This document shows positions 35,976 through 46,624 of a stretch of 64,000 bases of DNA, in pieces; position 1 is the first letter of the stretch; each line of letters opens with the position of its first letter. Position numbers and translations under genes: made by a program. Origin of the DNA: Colwellia hornerae (lineage in GTDB: Bacteria > Pseudomonadota > Gammaproteobacteria > Enterobacterales > Alteromonadaceae). The DNA lies in contig NZ_VOLR01000009.1 of NCBI RefSeq assembly GCF_007954355.1, forward strand, positions 1 to 64,000, given 5' to 3'. The notes beneath the pieces were generated by a model, which did no database searches, had not been told where the DNA came from, and was given only the letters and a program-made list of their open reading frames with translations.

Positions 35976-36165
35976 CAACGTTAATTTATATTTTCATCAG
36001 TAAAACAATAAAGTATAGAAGTATACGCCGATTAGTTTACTTACAACTATTAAAAAAAACCGCCTTACTTGAAGGTACCCTTATCGTGTTATAAATCAGA
36101 TTTTTGGCTTTATTGGATAACACCATAATTACTGTATTGTTGTGCTCATAAAGTAGTTTCAGCCG

Positions 36166-36198
36166 ACAAAGCGCCCAGTATAATACTGGACGCTTTGT
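36166..36198. terminator. Inverted repeat between convergent genes
   Basis: ACAAAGCG...CGCTTTGT and CAGTAT/ATACTG arms around a one-base centre, with one two-base mismatch. It lies between the stop codons of convergent genes (35975 and 36243). No T-run follows, so termination is a guess. Confidence 0.45.
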
Positions 36199-36242
36199 AC
36201 TAGATAACAACGTCTTAAACTTTATTTGTTTTTATCATAAAC

Positions 36243-37619
36243 CTAAAAACTAACCGTATTAATATCAACTTCTTTTACCTTACCGTATTTCTCTGCTTTT
36301 TTACGAATTTCATCAGCCTTACCGATAATGACTAACTGTAAGTTTTCTCTTGGGAAAACAGCTTTAACAATCTCATTTGCTTTGGTGACATTTAGTGCAT
36401 CAACATTTCTTTGAAAATCGTTAATAAAACTATTATCAAGTTGTTGCACCCACATATTTGCCAATAAACCAGCCAGTTGACGGCTTGTTTCATATTTTGG
36501 AGGGAACTGCCCTTTTACATAAGCTTTAGCTGATTCTAAGGTGTCTTTATCAATACCCTGCTCCCATAACTTGTTATAGGTTTTTAACGCTAAATCGATA
36601 GCTTCAAAGGTTGTTTCATTTTTAGTGAAAGTAGATATAACGAACGTACCCGCGGTCGAGTAGCTATTGAATTGACTTCTCGCGCCATAAGTTAAACCGG
36701 AATTAACACGTAAGGCGTCATTTAACCACGAGGTAAATCTACCACCCAAGATGGTATTGATCACTTTTATGGCAACAGTATCGGGATGATTAGACGCTAT
36801 CCCTTTACCCCCTATGATAAAAGTACTTTCATTAGCATCACTTTTATTGACAACCAAAACATTTGCTTCTACAGGAGCCTTAAAGCTCTTTAAATTAGGA
36901 ACACTGACATTTTTAGATCCCCAGTCTGAAAATAAATCATTAATCTTATTTTCCATACTTTTACTATCAAAGTCACCAACAACAACAAGTGCACTATTAT
37001 TTGCTGAGTAGAACGCGTGATAAAAAGCTTTTATTTGTTTAACAGAAAGCTTTTCAATAGTTGAAATATTCCCATCAACAGGGTTTCCTAATAAATGTTG
37101 TTGAAAATATAGTTGCTTAAAAGCTCCGCCGATAATTCGCCCAGGTTGCTCGCTACTTTGCTTTAAGCTCTCGAGGTAGCGTTTTTTCTCTTTAATAAAT
37201 TCTTCATTATCAAAGGTTGGCGCTAATAAAATATCGCTAAATACTGGCAACAAGCCATCAATATCTTTACTGGCAATAGATAAGCTTAACGTAGATGACT
37301 CCATACCAACGCTGTTGCTAAAGTTAGCACCGTGAAAATCAAATAAATCTTCAATTTCTTTTTTTGATAATTTCTGGCTGCCAAAACCAAGCGCGGTGCC
37401 GGTAAAGTTCGCTAAGCCATAATTGTCACCGTCGTTAACTGCGCCAGCTTTTGTTACCACCCTAATATCGACTAGAGGGACTTCATGTTGTTCCATCAAG
37501 TAGACGGTTAAGCCATTTTTCAAGGTCAACTTTTGGTAATCAGGCAAGGTAAATTCAGCAACTACTGGATGACTTAATGTCAGGATAAAGCTGCAAATAA
37601 GTATAATGGAATGTTTCAT
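36243..37619 (-). CDS. M16-family peptidase homologue, non-catalytic partner
   Basis: 458 residues with a signal peptide (about 1-21). The two-lobe M16 fold is recognisable (LKNGLTVYLMEQHEVPLVDI, VVVGDFDSKSMENKINDLFS) but the zinc-binding HxxEH is absent; the corresponding place reads NYGLANFTGTALGFGS. It keeps the C-terminal YGARSQFNSY-type block. Such proteins pair with an active M16 subunit; here the active partner is the adjacent gene, whose stop abuts this start. Periplasmic heterodimer inferred. Confidence 0.88.
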   Translation of the reverse strand: MKHSIILICSFILTLSHPVVAEFTLPDYQKLTLKNGLTVYLMEQHEVPLVDIRVVTKAGAVNDGDNYGLANFTGTALGFGSQKLSKKEIEDLFDFHGANFSNSVGMESSTLSLSIASKDIDGLLPVFSDILLAPTFDNEEFIKEKKRYLESLKQSSEQPGRIIGGAFKQLYFQQHLLGNPVDGNISTIEKLSVKQIKAFYHAFYSANNSALVVVGDFDSKSMENKINDLFSDWGSKNVSVPNLKSFKAPVEANVLVVNKSDANESTFIIGGKGIASNHPDTVAIKVINTILGGRFTSWLNDALRVNSGLTYGARSQFNSYSTAGTFVISTFTKNETTFEAIDLALKTYNKLWEQGIDKDTLESAKAYVKGQFPPKYETSRQLAGLLANMWVQQLDNSFINDFQRNVDALNVTKANEIVKAVFPRENLQLVIIGKADEIRKKAEKYGKVKEVDINTVSF

Positions 37620-38954
37620 CTATAAATCTCCTTCAGTGCTGTCTTGTTCAGCGGCTAAAATGCCAACCGTGCGGTTCGACTTTATTAAATAAGTACTCGC
37701 AACACGCTTAATGTCTTCAACTGACACTTTGTTCATCTCTGAAATGGCCGTAAACATTTGCGAATAATCATCGAAAAATAACGCATATGTCCCTAAAGTA
37801 TTTGCTTTACCATTGATCGTGGAAAGCGTGCGATAAAAATCTACTTGCGCAATATTTTTGGTTTTAGTGAGCTCATGCTCAGTAACGCTATTAACAATAA
37901 TATTATTAATTTCTGCCACCATCGCTTGCTCAAGCACACTCGCTGTTGCCGTGCTGGTAGCTGTTGCGAAAACATAGAATAGATTAGGATCAAAGGAATC
38001 CGGCATATAAGTGAAAACGCATGTGGCTATTTGTTTATCGTCAACCAGACTTCTAGACAAACGAGAACTTTGTCCACTACCCAAAATTGTAGCAAGCATT
38101 TTTAACGGATAATAATCTGCATGACGAGTTTCAGGTACGTGAAAAGCAAAGAGTACATTGGCAGAAGTTGCTGACTCTTTTTGCACATAAGTTCGGCGTT
38201 CACCGAGTTGCTTGGGCTCAACGGTATGTACTTCTCTTGGGCTTGATTGTGAACTGATCGGAGCAAAATATTTATTGGAGAGTTTTTTTACTTGCGCTAA
38301 GGTGACATCACCACTAATAACCACAACAGCATTATTCGGAGCGTAATAGGTTTTATGGTAGGCTTTAAGATCTTCAATCGACCAATTATCTATGTCTGAC
38401 TGATGACCAATAACCCCCCAACTGTAGGGATGTGCTCGAAAAGCGACTCCTTTAACTTCTTCATGCAGCTTACTGAAGTTTGAGTTTTCTAACCGTGTTG
38501 ACCTTTCAGAAGTAACTACGCCACGTTCACTCTCTACCATAGCTATATCAATAGCGAGGTTTTCAATACGATCGGCTTCTAAGCTGAAAATGGTTTCTAT
38601 GGCACTTACCGGAAACCAATTAGTATAAGCAGTAATATTTTCCGACGTGTAAGCGTTATTAGCGCCGCCTGCCGCTTCCATTACACGGTCAAACTGTTTA
38701 GGTCCGTACTTTTTAGCGCCGTTAAACATCATGTGTTCAAAAAAATGTGAAAGGCCAGTTATACCAGGATATTCATTTCTAGAGCCTACTTTCCAGAATA
38801 AATACATATTGGCATTAGGTATAGAATGATCTTCTAATACAATAATGGTCATGCCATTATCTAAGGTAAAAGACTTAACATCTTCAAGCGTCGTTAAGGC
38901 ACTTGCGGTCAAGGTTACCAAAGCACAACAAAGTGCTAGGATTAATTTTTTCAT
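37620..38954 (-). CDS. Zinc metallopeptidase, M16 family, active subunit
   Basis: The ATG at 38954 (MKKLILALCCALVTLTASAL) gives a signal peptide and 444 residues; the frame opens 60 bp earlier without a signal. GLSHFFEHMMFNG contains HFFEH, the inverted zinc motif HxxEH, and the downstream glutamate is in the EADRIENLAI region (the following TSERSTRLEN is family-typical). It should degrade small peptides or process a partner in the periplasm. It is coupled to the non-catalytic subunit with no spacer. Confidence 0.9.
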   Translation of the reverse strand: MKKLILALCCALVTLTASALTTLEDVKSFTLDNGMTIIVLEDHSIPNANMYLFWKVGSRNEYPGITGLSHFFEHMMFNGAKKYGPKQFDRVMEAAGGANNAYTSENITAYTNWFPVSAIETIFSLEADRIENLAIDIAMVESERGVVTSERSTRLENSNFSKLHEEVKGVAFRAHPYSWGVIGHQSDIDNWSIEDLKAYHKTYYAPNNAVVVISGDVTLAQVKKLSNKYFAPISSQSSPREVHTVEPKQLGERRTYVQKESATSANVLFAFHVPETRHADYYPLKMLATILGSGQSSRLSRSLVDDKQIATCVFTYMPDSFDPNLFYVFATATSTATASVLEQAMVAEINNIIVNSVTEHELTKTKNIAQVDFYRTLSTINGKANTLGTYALFFDDYSQMFTAISEMNKVSVEDIKRVASTYLIKSNRTVGILAAEQDSTEGDL

Positions 38955-39161
38955 GTTATTTTCACTATAAACTTTAATTGTCGTTGATTGTATTGAGAAA
39001 AAATAAATGTGCAAGCAACAAAGACGCGATAAACGAGATTTGTTAATAAAATGTTGATTTGTTCGTAGGTGATGTTAGTTAGATATAATTTACCCATAAA
39101 ATTAAGCAGCCAAAGTTTGACTGTAATACCTTAATTTTAAAAGGTTATTATTTAAGAAAGT

Positions 39162-39195
39162 AAAAAACCGCTAATCTTTCAATGAGCGGTTTTTC
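39162..39195 (-). terminator. Rho-independent terminator after the SEC-C gene
   Basis: Minus-strand AAAAACCGCTCATTGAAAGA followed by TTAGCGGTTTTTT. Stem CCGCT/AGCGG with inner pairs, T-run after. Similar hairpins follow tRNA-Ser at 61695-61722. Confidence 0.8.
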
Positions 39196-39274
39196 TAGTT
39201 TACCAAGATGGATGTAGGTACTGGTTTAATTGCGCGGTCTCATTTCTATTTAAAGTAAATACCAGCGCTGTGTA

Positions 39275-40234
39275 TTACTGTAAGCAACACTTTTTATATT
39301 TTTTACCACTACCACATGGACATGGATCGTTGCGACCAGCCATAGCTAATGAACTTACCGGTACACTGTTCTCTAAAATTGTTTTTTCGTCATAAAGGAT
39401 ATTAGCTAATAAACCACCTTCAGCCATTAACGACTCAAATATATCATGGTCATCACTTGGCAGTGTATCGAGCAACTCATCTTCAGAGTCATCATCAATC
39501 CATGTCTTTAACGTATCAACGACACTGAACTCTGCCTGAATAATACCCGACTCTATCAGCTTAGGTGCATCTCCCCTATGCCAGGCTTTTACCTCAGCTT
39601 TTTTAAAGCGGTCTTCGTCAAATAAGTCTTTATCACATAATTCGACAAACTGACGTTTGAAGTTATCAAGTTGATATTCAATACAAGAATCGGCTAATGC
39701 ACTCATTAAGAAACTACTGATTGGATTGGGTAAAGCCAAAAAAGCTGCTAGCCAACGAGTTACATGTTCACCTAATTCTGTTTTATCAATGACACCCACT
39801 TCGTATTGAGCAAACACCGCTTCAATAGCAGAAGCTTTGCAATACATCGCTTGATGACCGTCAACAATGTAATCAGACAATACTTGTGTATTACCGTCAG
39901 CCACATTATAAAATAAGGTTGGCGTTAATTCAGTGAGAGCATCCCCAAACACCCCTTCCAGGGGGGTTAAAAAGGAATCACTGCGCGAGAATAACTGCAG
40001 ACATTTTGACAACGCGGGGACATATTTTAATTCAGCTAGTAATAATGTGCCGAAAAATAAAATCGCCTGTTGCTCATCGGTAAGCGAAGTATCATCGGTA
40101 ATAAATTGATCGATGAGTCGCTCTAAATCAGGATAAAACACTGACCAATTCATTTTAACTGCTTCTAGCGCTTCAACAGGTAGTTCGTTGCCATGTGCAG
40201 TAGCGATCACCAATAAAGCTTGTTCTAAATTCAT
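39275..40234 (-). CDS. DUF1186 / SEC-C motif protein
   Basis: 319 residues. The N-terminal part (about 1-260) is helix-rich and fits DUF1186, with FFGTLLLAELKYVPALSKCL. The C-terminus is a clear SEC-C zinc-binding motif, GRNDPCPCGSGKKYKKCC. SEC-C tails serve as metal-binding or SecB/ribosome interaction modules. Function unknown. Monocistronic. Confidence 0.85.
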   Translation of the reverse strand: MNLEQALLVIATAHGNELPVEALEAVKMNWSVFYPDLERLIDQFITDDTSLTDEQQAILFFGTLLLAELKYVPALSKCLQLFSRSDSFLTPLEGVFGDALTELTPTLFYNVADGNTQVLSDYIVDGHQAMYCKASAIEAVFAQYEVGVIDKTELGEHVTRWLAAFLALPNPISSFLMSALADSCIEYQLDNFKRQFVELCDKDLFDEDRFKKAEVKAWHRGDAPKLIESGIIQAEFSVVDTLKTWIDDDSEDELLDTLPSDDHDIFESLMAEGGLLANILYDEKTILENSVPVSSLAMAGRNDPCPCGSGKKYKKCCLQ

Positions 40235-40385
40235 GTAAGTTCCGCGTTAAATAATCAATTATGGGTGGCAGGTGCCGAATATTACATAATAAACACTTCC
40301 TATGGCCGTTACCAATGAAAGCACTAGATCTAATCGAATTTTCAATTGATATTTCAAATCGATCTAGTTTTGCTGCAACAAGCTA

Positions 40386-43300
40386 TTATTTTTTGTCTAG
40401 TTGCTTACTGAGTTCACTTCGCCAATAGCCTTGTTGACCCAGCGCTTTCCAAGCCCATTTTATCCAACTTAAAAAAGCAAAGCTCAGCCAAATAACCCAA
40501 ACCAACATAATACCTTTATAAAAAAGGGTTGAGATACTCACCACAGATACTTGGGGTAACAAACCACTCGATTTATCTGAAAACCATTGAAGGTGGTTAC
40601 CGTATGAATAGTTACCTTCGATGCCCATACTAGGCGAGCTCAACAGGCTGGCTGGAACCACAAGTACAAGTGACACTATGGCGACAATTGATAAGAGATA
40701 TAATAAAAGCTGTGAGGCGTTATATGAAAGTCGGTTAATATTTTTGGGTCGATAAGTACTGGCAGTAATAGCCGCAAACCACAGCGCCATTAGCATTAAC
40801 ACCCCCCAATTACTTAAACTTAAGCCAAAGCCTAAGATGATCCAACTCAGTGTATTTAAGGGTGAAAACCTAACTCTCGAGACGAGTAAAGCTAATAAAA
40901 TAAAAGTGAACAACTCTCCCCAATAAAGTACTGCTGGCCCCAGTAGAGGGCCTTTAGCAGAAAGTATCCAGCGCTGGCTACTCAAATTTATTATGCTGGT
41001 AATATTACTGATTGGTGCATTTAAGTTTATTTTTGGCGCAGAAAATAACAATTCTTCTTCGACACTGGTACGCATCAGTATCTGAACATTATGTTTACCA
41101 GGCAGTACTGGAATTGCCAGTTTATCGTCTTCTAGTTGAAGATTAATCAGTTTGTTATCCGTTCGTATTTCTTTTAACTGATAATTTAGCGGCAATTCAA
41201 TAATATGTTCACCACCACGTGTACTTCGATAATCAAAAGATAAACTTAACGTTGAGGTACGTGTGCCTTGCTCAATGGTGTAATTCACAGAATCAATGGC
41301 TAACACATCACCTTTTACTGCAACAGGTCGAGTAATGGTGAGATCTAGGCTTTCACCGGGATATGGATAGAAAGAATAACGATAATAATCATTATTGTCT
41401 TGGTCTTCTAAAATTATCGGTAATCCAGAAAGATTTGCATGCCACGCAGGACTAACAATCACTCGCCACAGTTCAATTAACGACTGTTCAGGCTTAGCGT
41501 GTAAACGAAGGTCTTGTTGTTGAGCAAGGATAGAAGTCCAACTAAAAACGTTAACACCAGCAGGTAAAGTAACCGCCACTTGATTATTTTCAACAATGAC
41601 CTCTGCGCTGGTGATATTTTCACCTGCTATTAAAGGAACATTAATATTTATTGAACCGCTATTCGGTGCTATACGTTCAACCTTAGTACGTATTGTCCAT
41701 AATTGGTCAACAGACAATTCTCTGCTCACTTTAACAAAGGGCTTTGCACTATATCGAGTTGAAGTTTGCTGCTTGTTACTTTGCTTTTTATCAGCATTGG
41801 TTGCTAAAAAAGCCAAGGTATTTCCAGTTAACCGGTCACCTTGACGACCAACAATTTCCCAAGCGGCTAAAGAGGATATATTAACGTGCTTTGGCTTATC
41901 TCTAAATTCAAGTTGAAATTCGTCAACGTAAGCCACCTGCCCCAACAAGGTTATGGTAGATAATCCTTGAGCAATAGGAATATATATCCAACCTTTATAT
42001 TTTACTAAGCTTTCAATTTTATTTTCCGCTGATGTCTCACCTAGTAATAATTTTTCTGGTCGCCAAAATTCAGACTTGGGTAAAGCTAACGCAGTAGCAG
42101 TATTAGCATGAACAGATAACACCAAGGTTAACTGTTTTTCATCAATGCTAACTTGTAATTTATTGATAGCAACACAATCAGGCACGCACGATGGCGCTTC
42201 TGTTAGCCTCACCTTAAGTTCATCTAAGAGCTTTTGACTAGGAAAATCGGTAGCTTCAACAGTCGGTGAATAACTCGGTATTAAGATAAATAAAGCCAAC
42301 ACACTCGCTACTGCCTGAGGTTTAATTTTAGTGTATGCCTCGCTAATAACTTCTTTTAATACTAAAAACAGCCAAATCAAGGTGAAAAATATGCCCAGTA
42401 TCTTAATGACCCTATAGGTGGTTTTTGATAAAACAATCACCTCGAACGTTTGATCTTTAGCAACAGGACTATTCCAATTAATTTGATAGCTATTCCACTG
42501 CCAACTTGGAATACCAGAGCCAGCTTGCATTAAGGCATCCGCTTGATAACGCTCCATCATTAACTCAGCCATTTTCACTCGATTACCTGACACCATGATT
42601 CTTTCAACTGGTGCACTCATAAGATCGTCTGAGGTGATAACATCGCTGCGCTTTCTGCTCATCTGTAATTCTTTGTTTTGTACAACTGCGCGTTCTCTAT
42701 AACTGTCTGCATTTGATTCTCGTGACTCCAACTGAGGATGTATCACGGTTCGTAATTGCGTCGCAGAAAATAGTAGTATCGCTCCAACAGCAACCGTTAT
42801 ACTTATCCCCCAATAGGCTTTAACTAAGGCTTTCATGCGTTCAAAGGGTTGATGTTTTTTGATAACAATCGCCAAAAGTAAATTAAGAATAGCGACTATA
42901 GGCGCGTTAATTTCTTGATATATAAAAAGCAGCATTACCGCAGTGGCAATACCTGAAGTGATATTAATCAATCGACTTGCCATTAAAGAAGATAATAGAA
43001 CAATAAAACTTGCCCAAATTGACCAGCTTGACCACCAACTGTTTGACACGTTATCTGCTCCAAATACGGCAAATAATTTATTGCCTGGCGGCAGATTAAG
43101 CTTCAATGATACCCGCTCAAAATCGTTGCCCCAACCGCTAACCGGTAATTGTTTGGCTGAGTTGATAATACCTCTTGCTTCAATTTTTACTTGTGGGTAA
43201 CGATTTTCGATACCCCTTTCATTTGGCTCTTTGGTGGTAATTAATACTGAGCCATCTTGGTCTTCTGCAGACTCTAATAAATATGGAGACTTCATACTTA

Positions 43301-44438
43301 AACGCCAATCATTAATCATTGCGCCATGAATATCATCATTGAAGGTATAAGTTAAATGATCAAATGAAAGCCACAAGGTGCGTTTCAAGTTAAGTTGATT
43401 TTCTAAATGTAAGGGTTTGCCTCTATGTTGAATATCATAATGGAGTGAATCCTTGGTATTAACTAAATAACTCGGTAATTCATACCATGCATTAGGCATA
43501 TTTACTTGACTGCTATCAACAGTTTTTGCGCCCTCAACTTTACCCAAACGTAGGTTTTCATGCCCTTCAAAAACCCAAATTTCTTCTTTTGGCCAATGAT
43601 GAGATTGTTCAGGTTTTTGCCACGTTAATAAAGTGGCTGGTGCATAAGCTAGCACCTTTATTTCCCAACTGCCTGGTTTCAATTTAGCGTGTAGGATACC
43701 ATCGCCATCTAAAAATGAGGAAACAAGTGATTCAATGCCAATCAATTCAAAACCTTCTGGCAGTAGCTTGCCGAGCTCTACTTCTCTCATTTGACCTGAC
43801 ACATTGAGACTAATGAGGGTTTCAAGCTTTATATAAGGGCCGTCGGCAATACGTCTTACCACAGTTATATCAAGAGAGTCTTGTTGCTCTTGGCTCGTTT
43901 TAGCGTTTTGCAGCCATAGGTTATTATTTTCTATTTTAGGAAAGGCGATAACTTGGTTATTAATCGTCATCTTAACGAAAGCATATTGTTCAGGGATAGT
44001 GATACTTTCAGGTATTTTTGACCATTTAAACTTACCTGCTATAACATAAGTGCCTTTTACTAATTCAATAGCTGGTTTACCTTTATAAGTAAATACGGGA
44101 AAGTCTTTATTATTAACTGTAACAGCAAGTGGCCAGTTATTATCATTTCCGGGCAAAGGGATAATACTTTTAGTTAATACCTGCCATGATTGTTTAAACG
44201 AGGCTGAACTGTCTGTTACATTTATTGCCAGCGTACTTGGCCAAGCACAAATATGATTTTGCTTGTCAGCAAAGTTAGTATTATTGATAAAAGGACAAGA
44301 TAGGTTTTCCTGGCCTTTCAATACCCAAGACACCCAAGGAGTTAAAGGCTCAGGGATAGTGTCTTTGGCAAAAAGTGAGAACGACATTAATAATAGTAGG
44401 CAAGAAAAAACACTGTAGGTCAATTTTGTATTTTTCAC
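40386..44438 (-). CDS. Large membrane-anchored protein (1350 aa), unknown family
   Basis: A signal peptide (cleavage after SLFA) is followed by a long beta-rich extracytoplasmic region (about 25-465). Then come membrane helices near 470-530 and 540-565, a short periplasmic piece, helices near 665-715, a second beta-rich region (about 720-1165) and four or five helices at the C-terminus (about 1175-1340). There is no catalytic motif I recognise; alternating strands and WGNDFERVSLKLNLPPGNKL suggest a carbohydrate-binding or adhesion-type surface role at most. Stands alone with no operon partner. Size and topology are unusual. Confidence 0.75.
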   Translation of the reverse strand: MKNTKLTYSVFSCLLLLMSFSLFAKDTIPEPLTPWVSWVLKGQENLSCPFINNTNFADKQNHICAWPSTLAINVTDSSASFKQSWQVLTKSIIPLPGNDNNWPLAVTVNNKDFPVFTYKGKPAIELVKGTYVIAGKFKWSKIPESITIPEQYAFVKMTINNQVIAFPKIENNNLWLQNAKTSQEQQDSLDITVVRRIADGPYIKLETLISLNVSGQMREVELGKLLPEGFELIGIESLVSSFLDGDGILHAKLKPGSWEIKVLAYAPATLLTWQKPEQSHHWPKEEIWVFEGHENLRLGKVEGAKTVDSSQVNMPNAWYELPSYLVNTKDSLHYDIQHRGKPLHLENQLNLKRTLWLSFDHLTYTFNDDIHGAMINDWRLSMKSPYLLESAEDQDGSVLITTKEPNERGIENRYPQVKIEARGIINSAKQLPVSGWGNDFERVSLKLNLPPGNKLFAVFGADNVSNSWWSSWSIWASFIVLLSSLMASRLINITSGIATAVMLLFIYQEINAPIVAILNLLLAIVIKKHQPFERMKALVKAYWGISITVAVGAILLFSATQLRTVIHPQLESRESNADSYRERAVVQNKELQMSRKRSDVITSDDLMSAPVERIMVSGNRVKMAELMMERYQADALMQAGSGIPSWQWNSYQINWNSPVAKDQTFEVIVLSKTTYRVIKILGIFFTLIWLFLVLKEVISEAYTKIKPQAVASVLALFILIPSYSPTVEATDFPSQKLLDELKVRLTEAPSCVPDCVAINKLQVSIDEKQLTLVLSVHANTATALALPKSEFWRPEKLLLGETSAENKIESLVKYKGWIYIPIAQGLSTITLLGQVAYVDEFQLEFRDKPKHVNISSLAAWEIVGRQGDRLTGNTLAFLATNADKKQSNKQQTSTRYSAKPFVKVSRELSVDQLWTIRTKVERIAPNSGSININVPLIAGENITSAEVIVENNQVAVTLPAGVNVFSWTSILAQQQDLRLHAKPEQSLIELWRVIVSPAWHANLSGLPIILEDQDNNDYYRYSFYPYPGESLDLTITRPVAVKGDVLAIDSVNYTIEQGTRTSTLSLSFDYRSTRGGEHIIELPLNYQLKEIRTDNKLINLQLEDDKLAIPVLPGKHNVQILMRTSVEEELLFSAPKINLNAPISNITSIINLSSQRWILSAKGPLLGPAVLYWGELFTFILLALLVSRVRFSPLNTLSWIILGFGLSLSNWGVLMLMALWFAAITASTYRPKNINRLSYNASQLLLYLLSIVAIVSLVLVVPASLLSSPSMGIEGNYSYGNHLQWFSDKSSGLLPQVSVVSISTLFYKGIMLVWVIWLSFAFLSWIKWAWKALGQQGYWRSELSKQLDKK

Positions 44439-44695
44439 TTATATCTCCTTGTGATGTTTTTCTTTTATTTTGCCCTTAAGCTTAGGGGTAAAGCAACTCT
44501 CTTTTCATTTTTAAAGGGGTGTTCATGCTAATTCATGCAAAAATAACGTTAATAAATAGCCGCCGATTAATGCTCTGAATTATCTTTGTATTGATATTTT
44601 CTGACCTTTTATTTTAATTAACACTGAGTATTAGACTGATACTTGCAAGCTCAGTACTTTTATTGAAGCCGACTTTATCGAATCTGTCGAGAAAA

Positions 44696-44727
44696 CCCAC
44701 TGATCGACGCGGAGCGGCGTCGGTGGG
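44696..44727. repeat. REP-like GC-rich imperfect palindrome
   Basis: CCCAC...GTGGG and GACGC/GCGTC arms around GGAGCG in an otherwise AT-rich gap. Looks like an extragenic palindrome; single copy in this window. Confidence 0.45.
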
Positions 44728-44799
44728 TAGTTCACTGCTAAAGTATTGATGGACAAAAACCTAAGGTTTATCGCTTGGCCTCACGATTTACAAGCTCTA

Positions 44800-45270
44800 C
44801 TACAAACTATCTATAGTTTTTTGATTAGTCGCTTTTTCTGCCGATAAATTATTTTCTTCGCTGATAAAGCCAAATATCTTAGTCAATCTATCACCAAGGA
44901 AAGAGTCTTCATATTTACCCAAGCAATAAGCCTTATATTTTTGACCTTTTGCAAGTGTGATATCAATATTATGAAAGTTATAAAGTCCCCTTGACTCACA
45001 TCGGATAACAAATTGATACTCACCTTCTTTTAGATAGACTTCAGCAGGAACTGTATCCCAGACATTGACAGAAATGACTGTCGCGCCAGCGGTATCAAAT
45101 GCTGAAGCAATATCAGTGACTAGTTCATAATCACCAACCCACAATCCTACATCATCAACAGAAACACTAGACAAATTTTGACGAGTAAGATTATTTGGGT
45201 TGTAGGTATCAATTGTTGTAGCGCAAGCGCTTAATAACAATACCGAGAATATGATAACTAAAAATTTCAT
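44800..45270 (-). CDS. Small lipoprotein, unknown function
   Basis: 156 residues. IIFSVLLLSACATTIDTYNP shows a lipobox LSAC, mature N-terminus Cys16. The C-terminal half has beta strands and two cysteines (FVIRCESRG, KAYCLGKYED) that may form a disulphide. No family recognised. Confidence 0.75.
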   Translation of the reverse strand: MKFLVIIFSVLLLSACATTIDTYNPNNLTRQNLSSVSVDDVGLWVGDYELVTDIASAFDTAGATVISVNVWDTVPAEVYLKEGEYQFVIRCESRGLYNFHNIDITLAKGQKYKAYCLGKYEDSFLGDRLTKIFGFISEENNLSAEKATNQKTIDSL

Positions 45271-45502
45271 TATTAAACCTTATCGGGTGAACTTGGTTAC
45301 CCGTAGTCTGTAATACCTTATTAAAAGGCAAAGTTTGTGGAAAAAACGAGTAAAGTAACCGCTCAAAGAACCAATTTTTTTTGAGCAGATTGAGAGCTTA
45401 AAGGTAAGAACTTCAGGTTTATCACTCTAGCAATAAACAACCCCGATAACTTCATCTGATTTTAAAATAAATTATTGTTTGTTTTGTTATAATTAATACA
45501 AT

Positions 45503-46393
45503 TTAGTGGCATAATTGATTAAAGTTCAAATCTGTATTCACTAAAAAATCTGCATTAACTAAAGATAACATTCGCTCTGTAGCGATAAATTCATTAGGTA
45601 TATTGAATACTTTTCTTTTACTTATTTGAGCTTTCATAAGAGATTTACAGTGATTATTATAAAAAAATATATTGAATGCCCCACTTTTTATTAATCGTAA
45701 TAATCCAACCTTTATTCGCTCAGCTATTAAAGGTTTTTTAGGAGATATATAGAAATATGTGGCTAACGGTATATATAATAATACATTTTTATCTACCATT
45801 AGATTAGGCAGTGTTGATTTTCGAGAAGCCACTTCTTCATACACTTCATTTATTCCTCTCGCAAAAGTTGAAAATCTATTTTTGCTTAACATACCAAATA
45901 AACCATTATAATTAGAGCCGGTAACGACATTAAATCCAGCTCTCTCTAATACTCGTTTTGTAGACCAATCTTTCCCTGAGCCAGTAGATAAGGCTAATAA
46001 ATCTTCAAACTTATTTACCTCGTTCATTAATTTAGCACTTTCTTCATTTACGATAAATAATCTAAAACCTTGAAGACCCTTTCTGATCGGGATAGGAACT
46101 ACAATTAATTTTTCATCCCATTCAGGTTGAGGAGCCTCAGCCATCACATCAATAAATTCCCCTGAAATTAATTCATGTAAAGTACGGTTTCGCGTCATAT
46201 ACGTTGAGGACTGTTCAATTTTATCATCACCAAATTCTGGCGTAACACTCATTATTAAAGATAATAAATCGTATGTATATTGGTAACGAGTATCTAAAGT
46301 TGATAATGGTTTATTAATAAGGATATTATTTGCGTAAATTAACTTTGAAAATAATATTATTAAAATAATAGCGAAACGGAATAGGAAGAGCAC
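45503..46393 (-). CDS. Periplasmic binding protein-like (type 2 fold) protein
   Basis: 296 residues with an N-terminal signal sequence (cleavage after IYA). FIDVMAEAPQPEWDEKLIVV, the ALSTGSGKDWSTKRVL region and TFARGINEVYEEV resemble SBP_bac_3-like periplasmic binding proteins that act as solute or signal sensors. No transporter genes are adjacent. It may provide the signal for a neighbouring GGDEF protein, an inference from position only. Confidence 0.65.
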   Translation of the reverse strand: MLFLFRFAIILIILFSKLIYANNILINKPLSTLDTRYQYTYDLLSLIMSVTPEFGDDKIEQSSTYMTRNRTLHELISGEFIDVMAEAPQPEWDEKLIVVPIPIRKGLQGFRLFIVNEESAKLMNEVNKFEDLLALSTGSGKDWSTKRVLERAGFNVVTGSNYNGLFGMLSKNRFSTFARGINEVYEEVASRKSTLPNLMVDKNVLLYIPLATYFYISPKKPLIAERIKVGLLRLIKSGAFNIFFYNNHCKSLMKAQISKRKVFNIPNEFIATERMLSLVNADFLVNTDLNFNQLCH

Positions 46394-46624
46394 TATTTAA
46401 ATGTCCATATGTAATAGCATGATACGCAAAAATTTAATCGTAGCATTATTAATTAAAACAGCAAGGTTTAGTTATTGAAAACATGATGATTGTTCGGTCA
46501 AATATGAGAAAAATGATTTTAAGTCTCGATGAGCCAAAATGACAACAGAGAGCTAAGGTTATAAAGCAATTCATTTCGATAAATGCTCGATTTTAAAGGC
46601 GACAGATGACATTGCTAAAATGTG

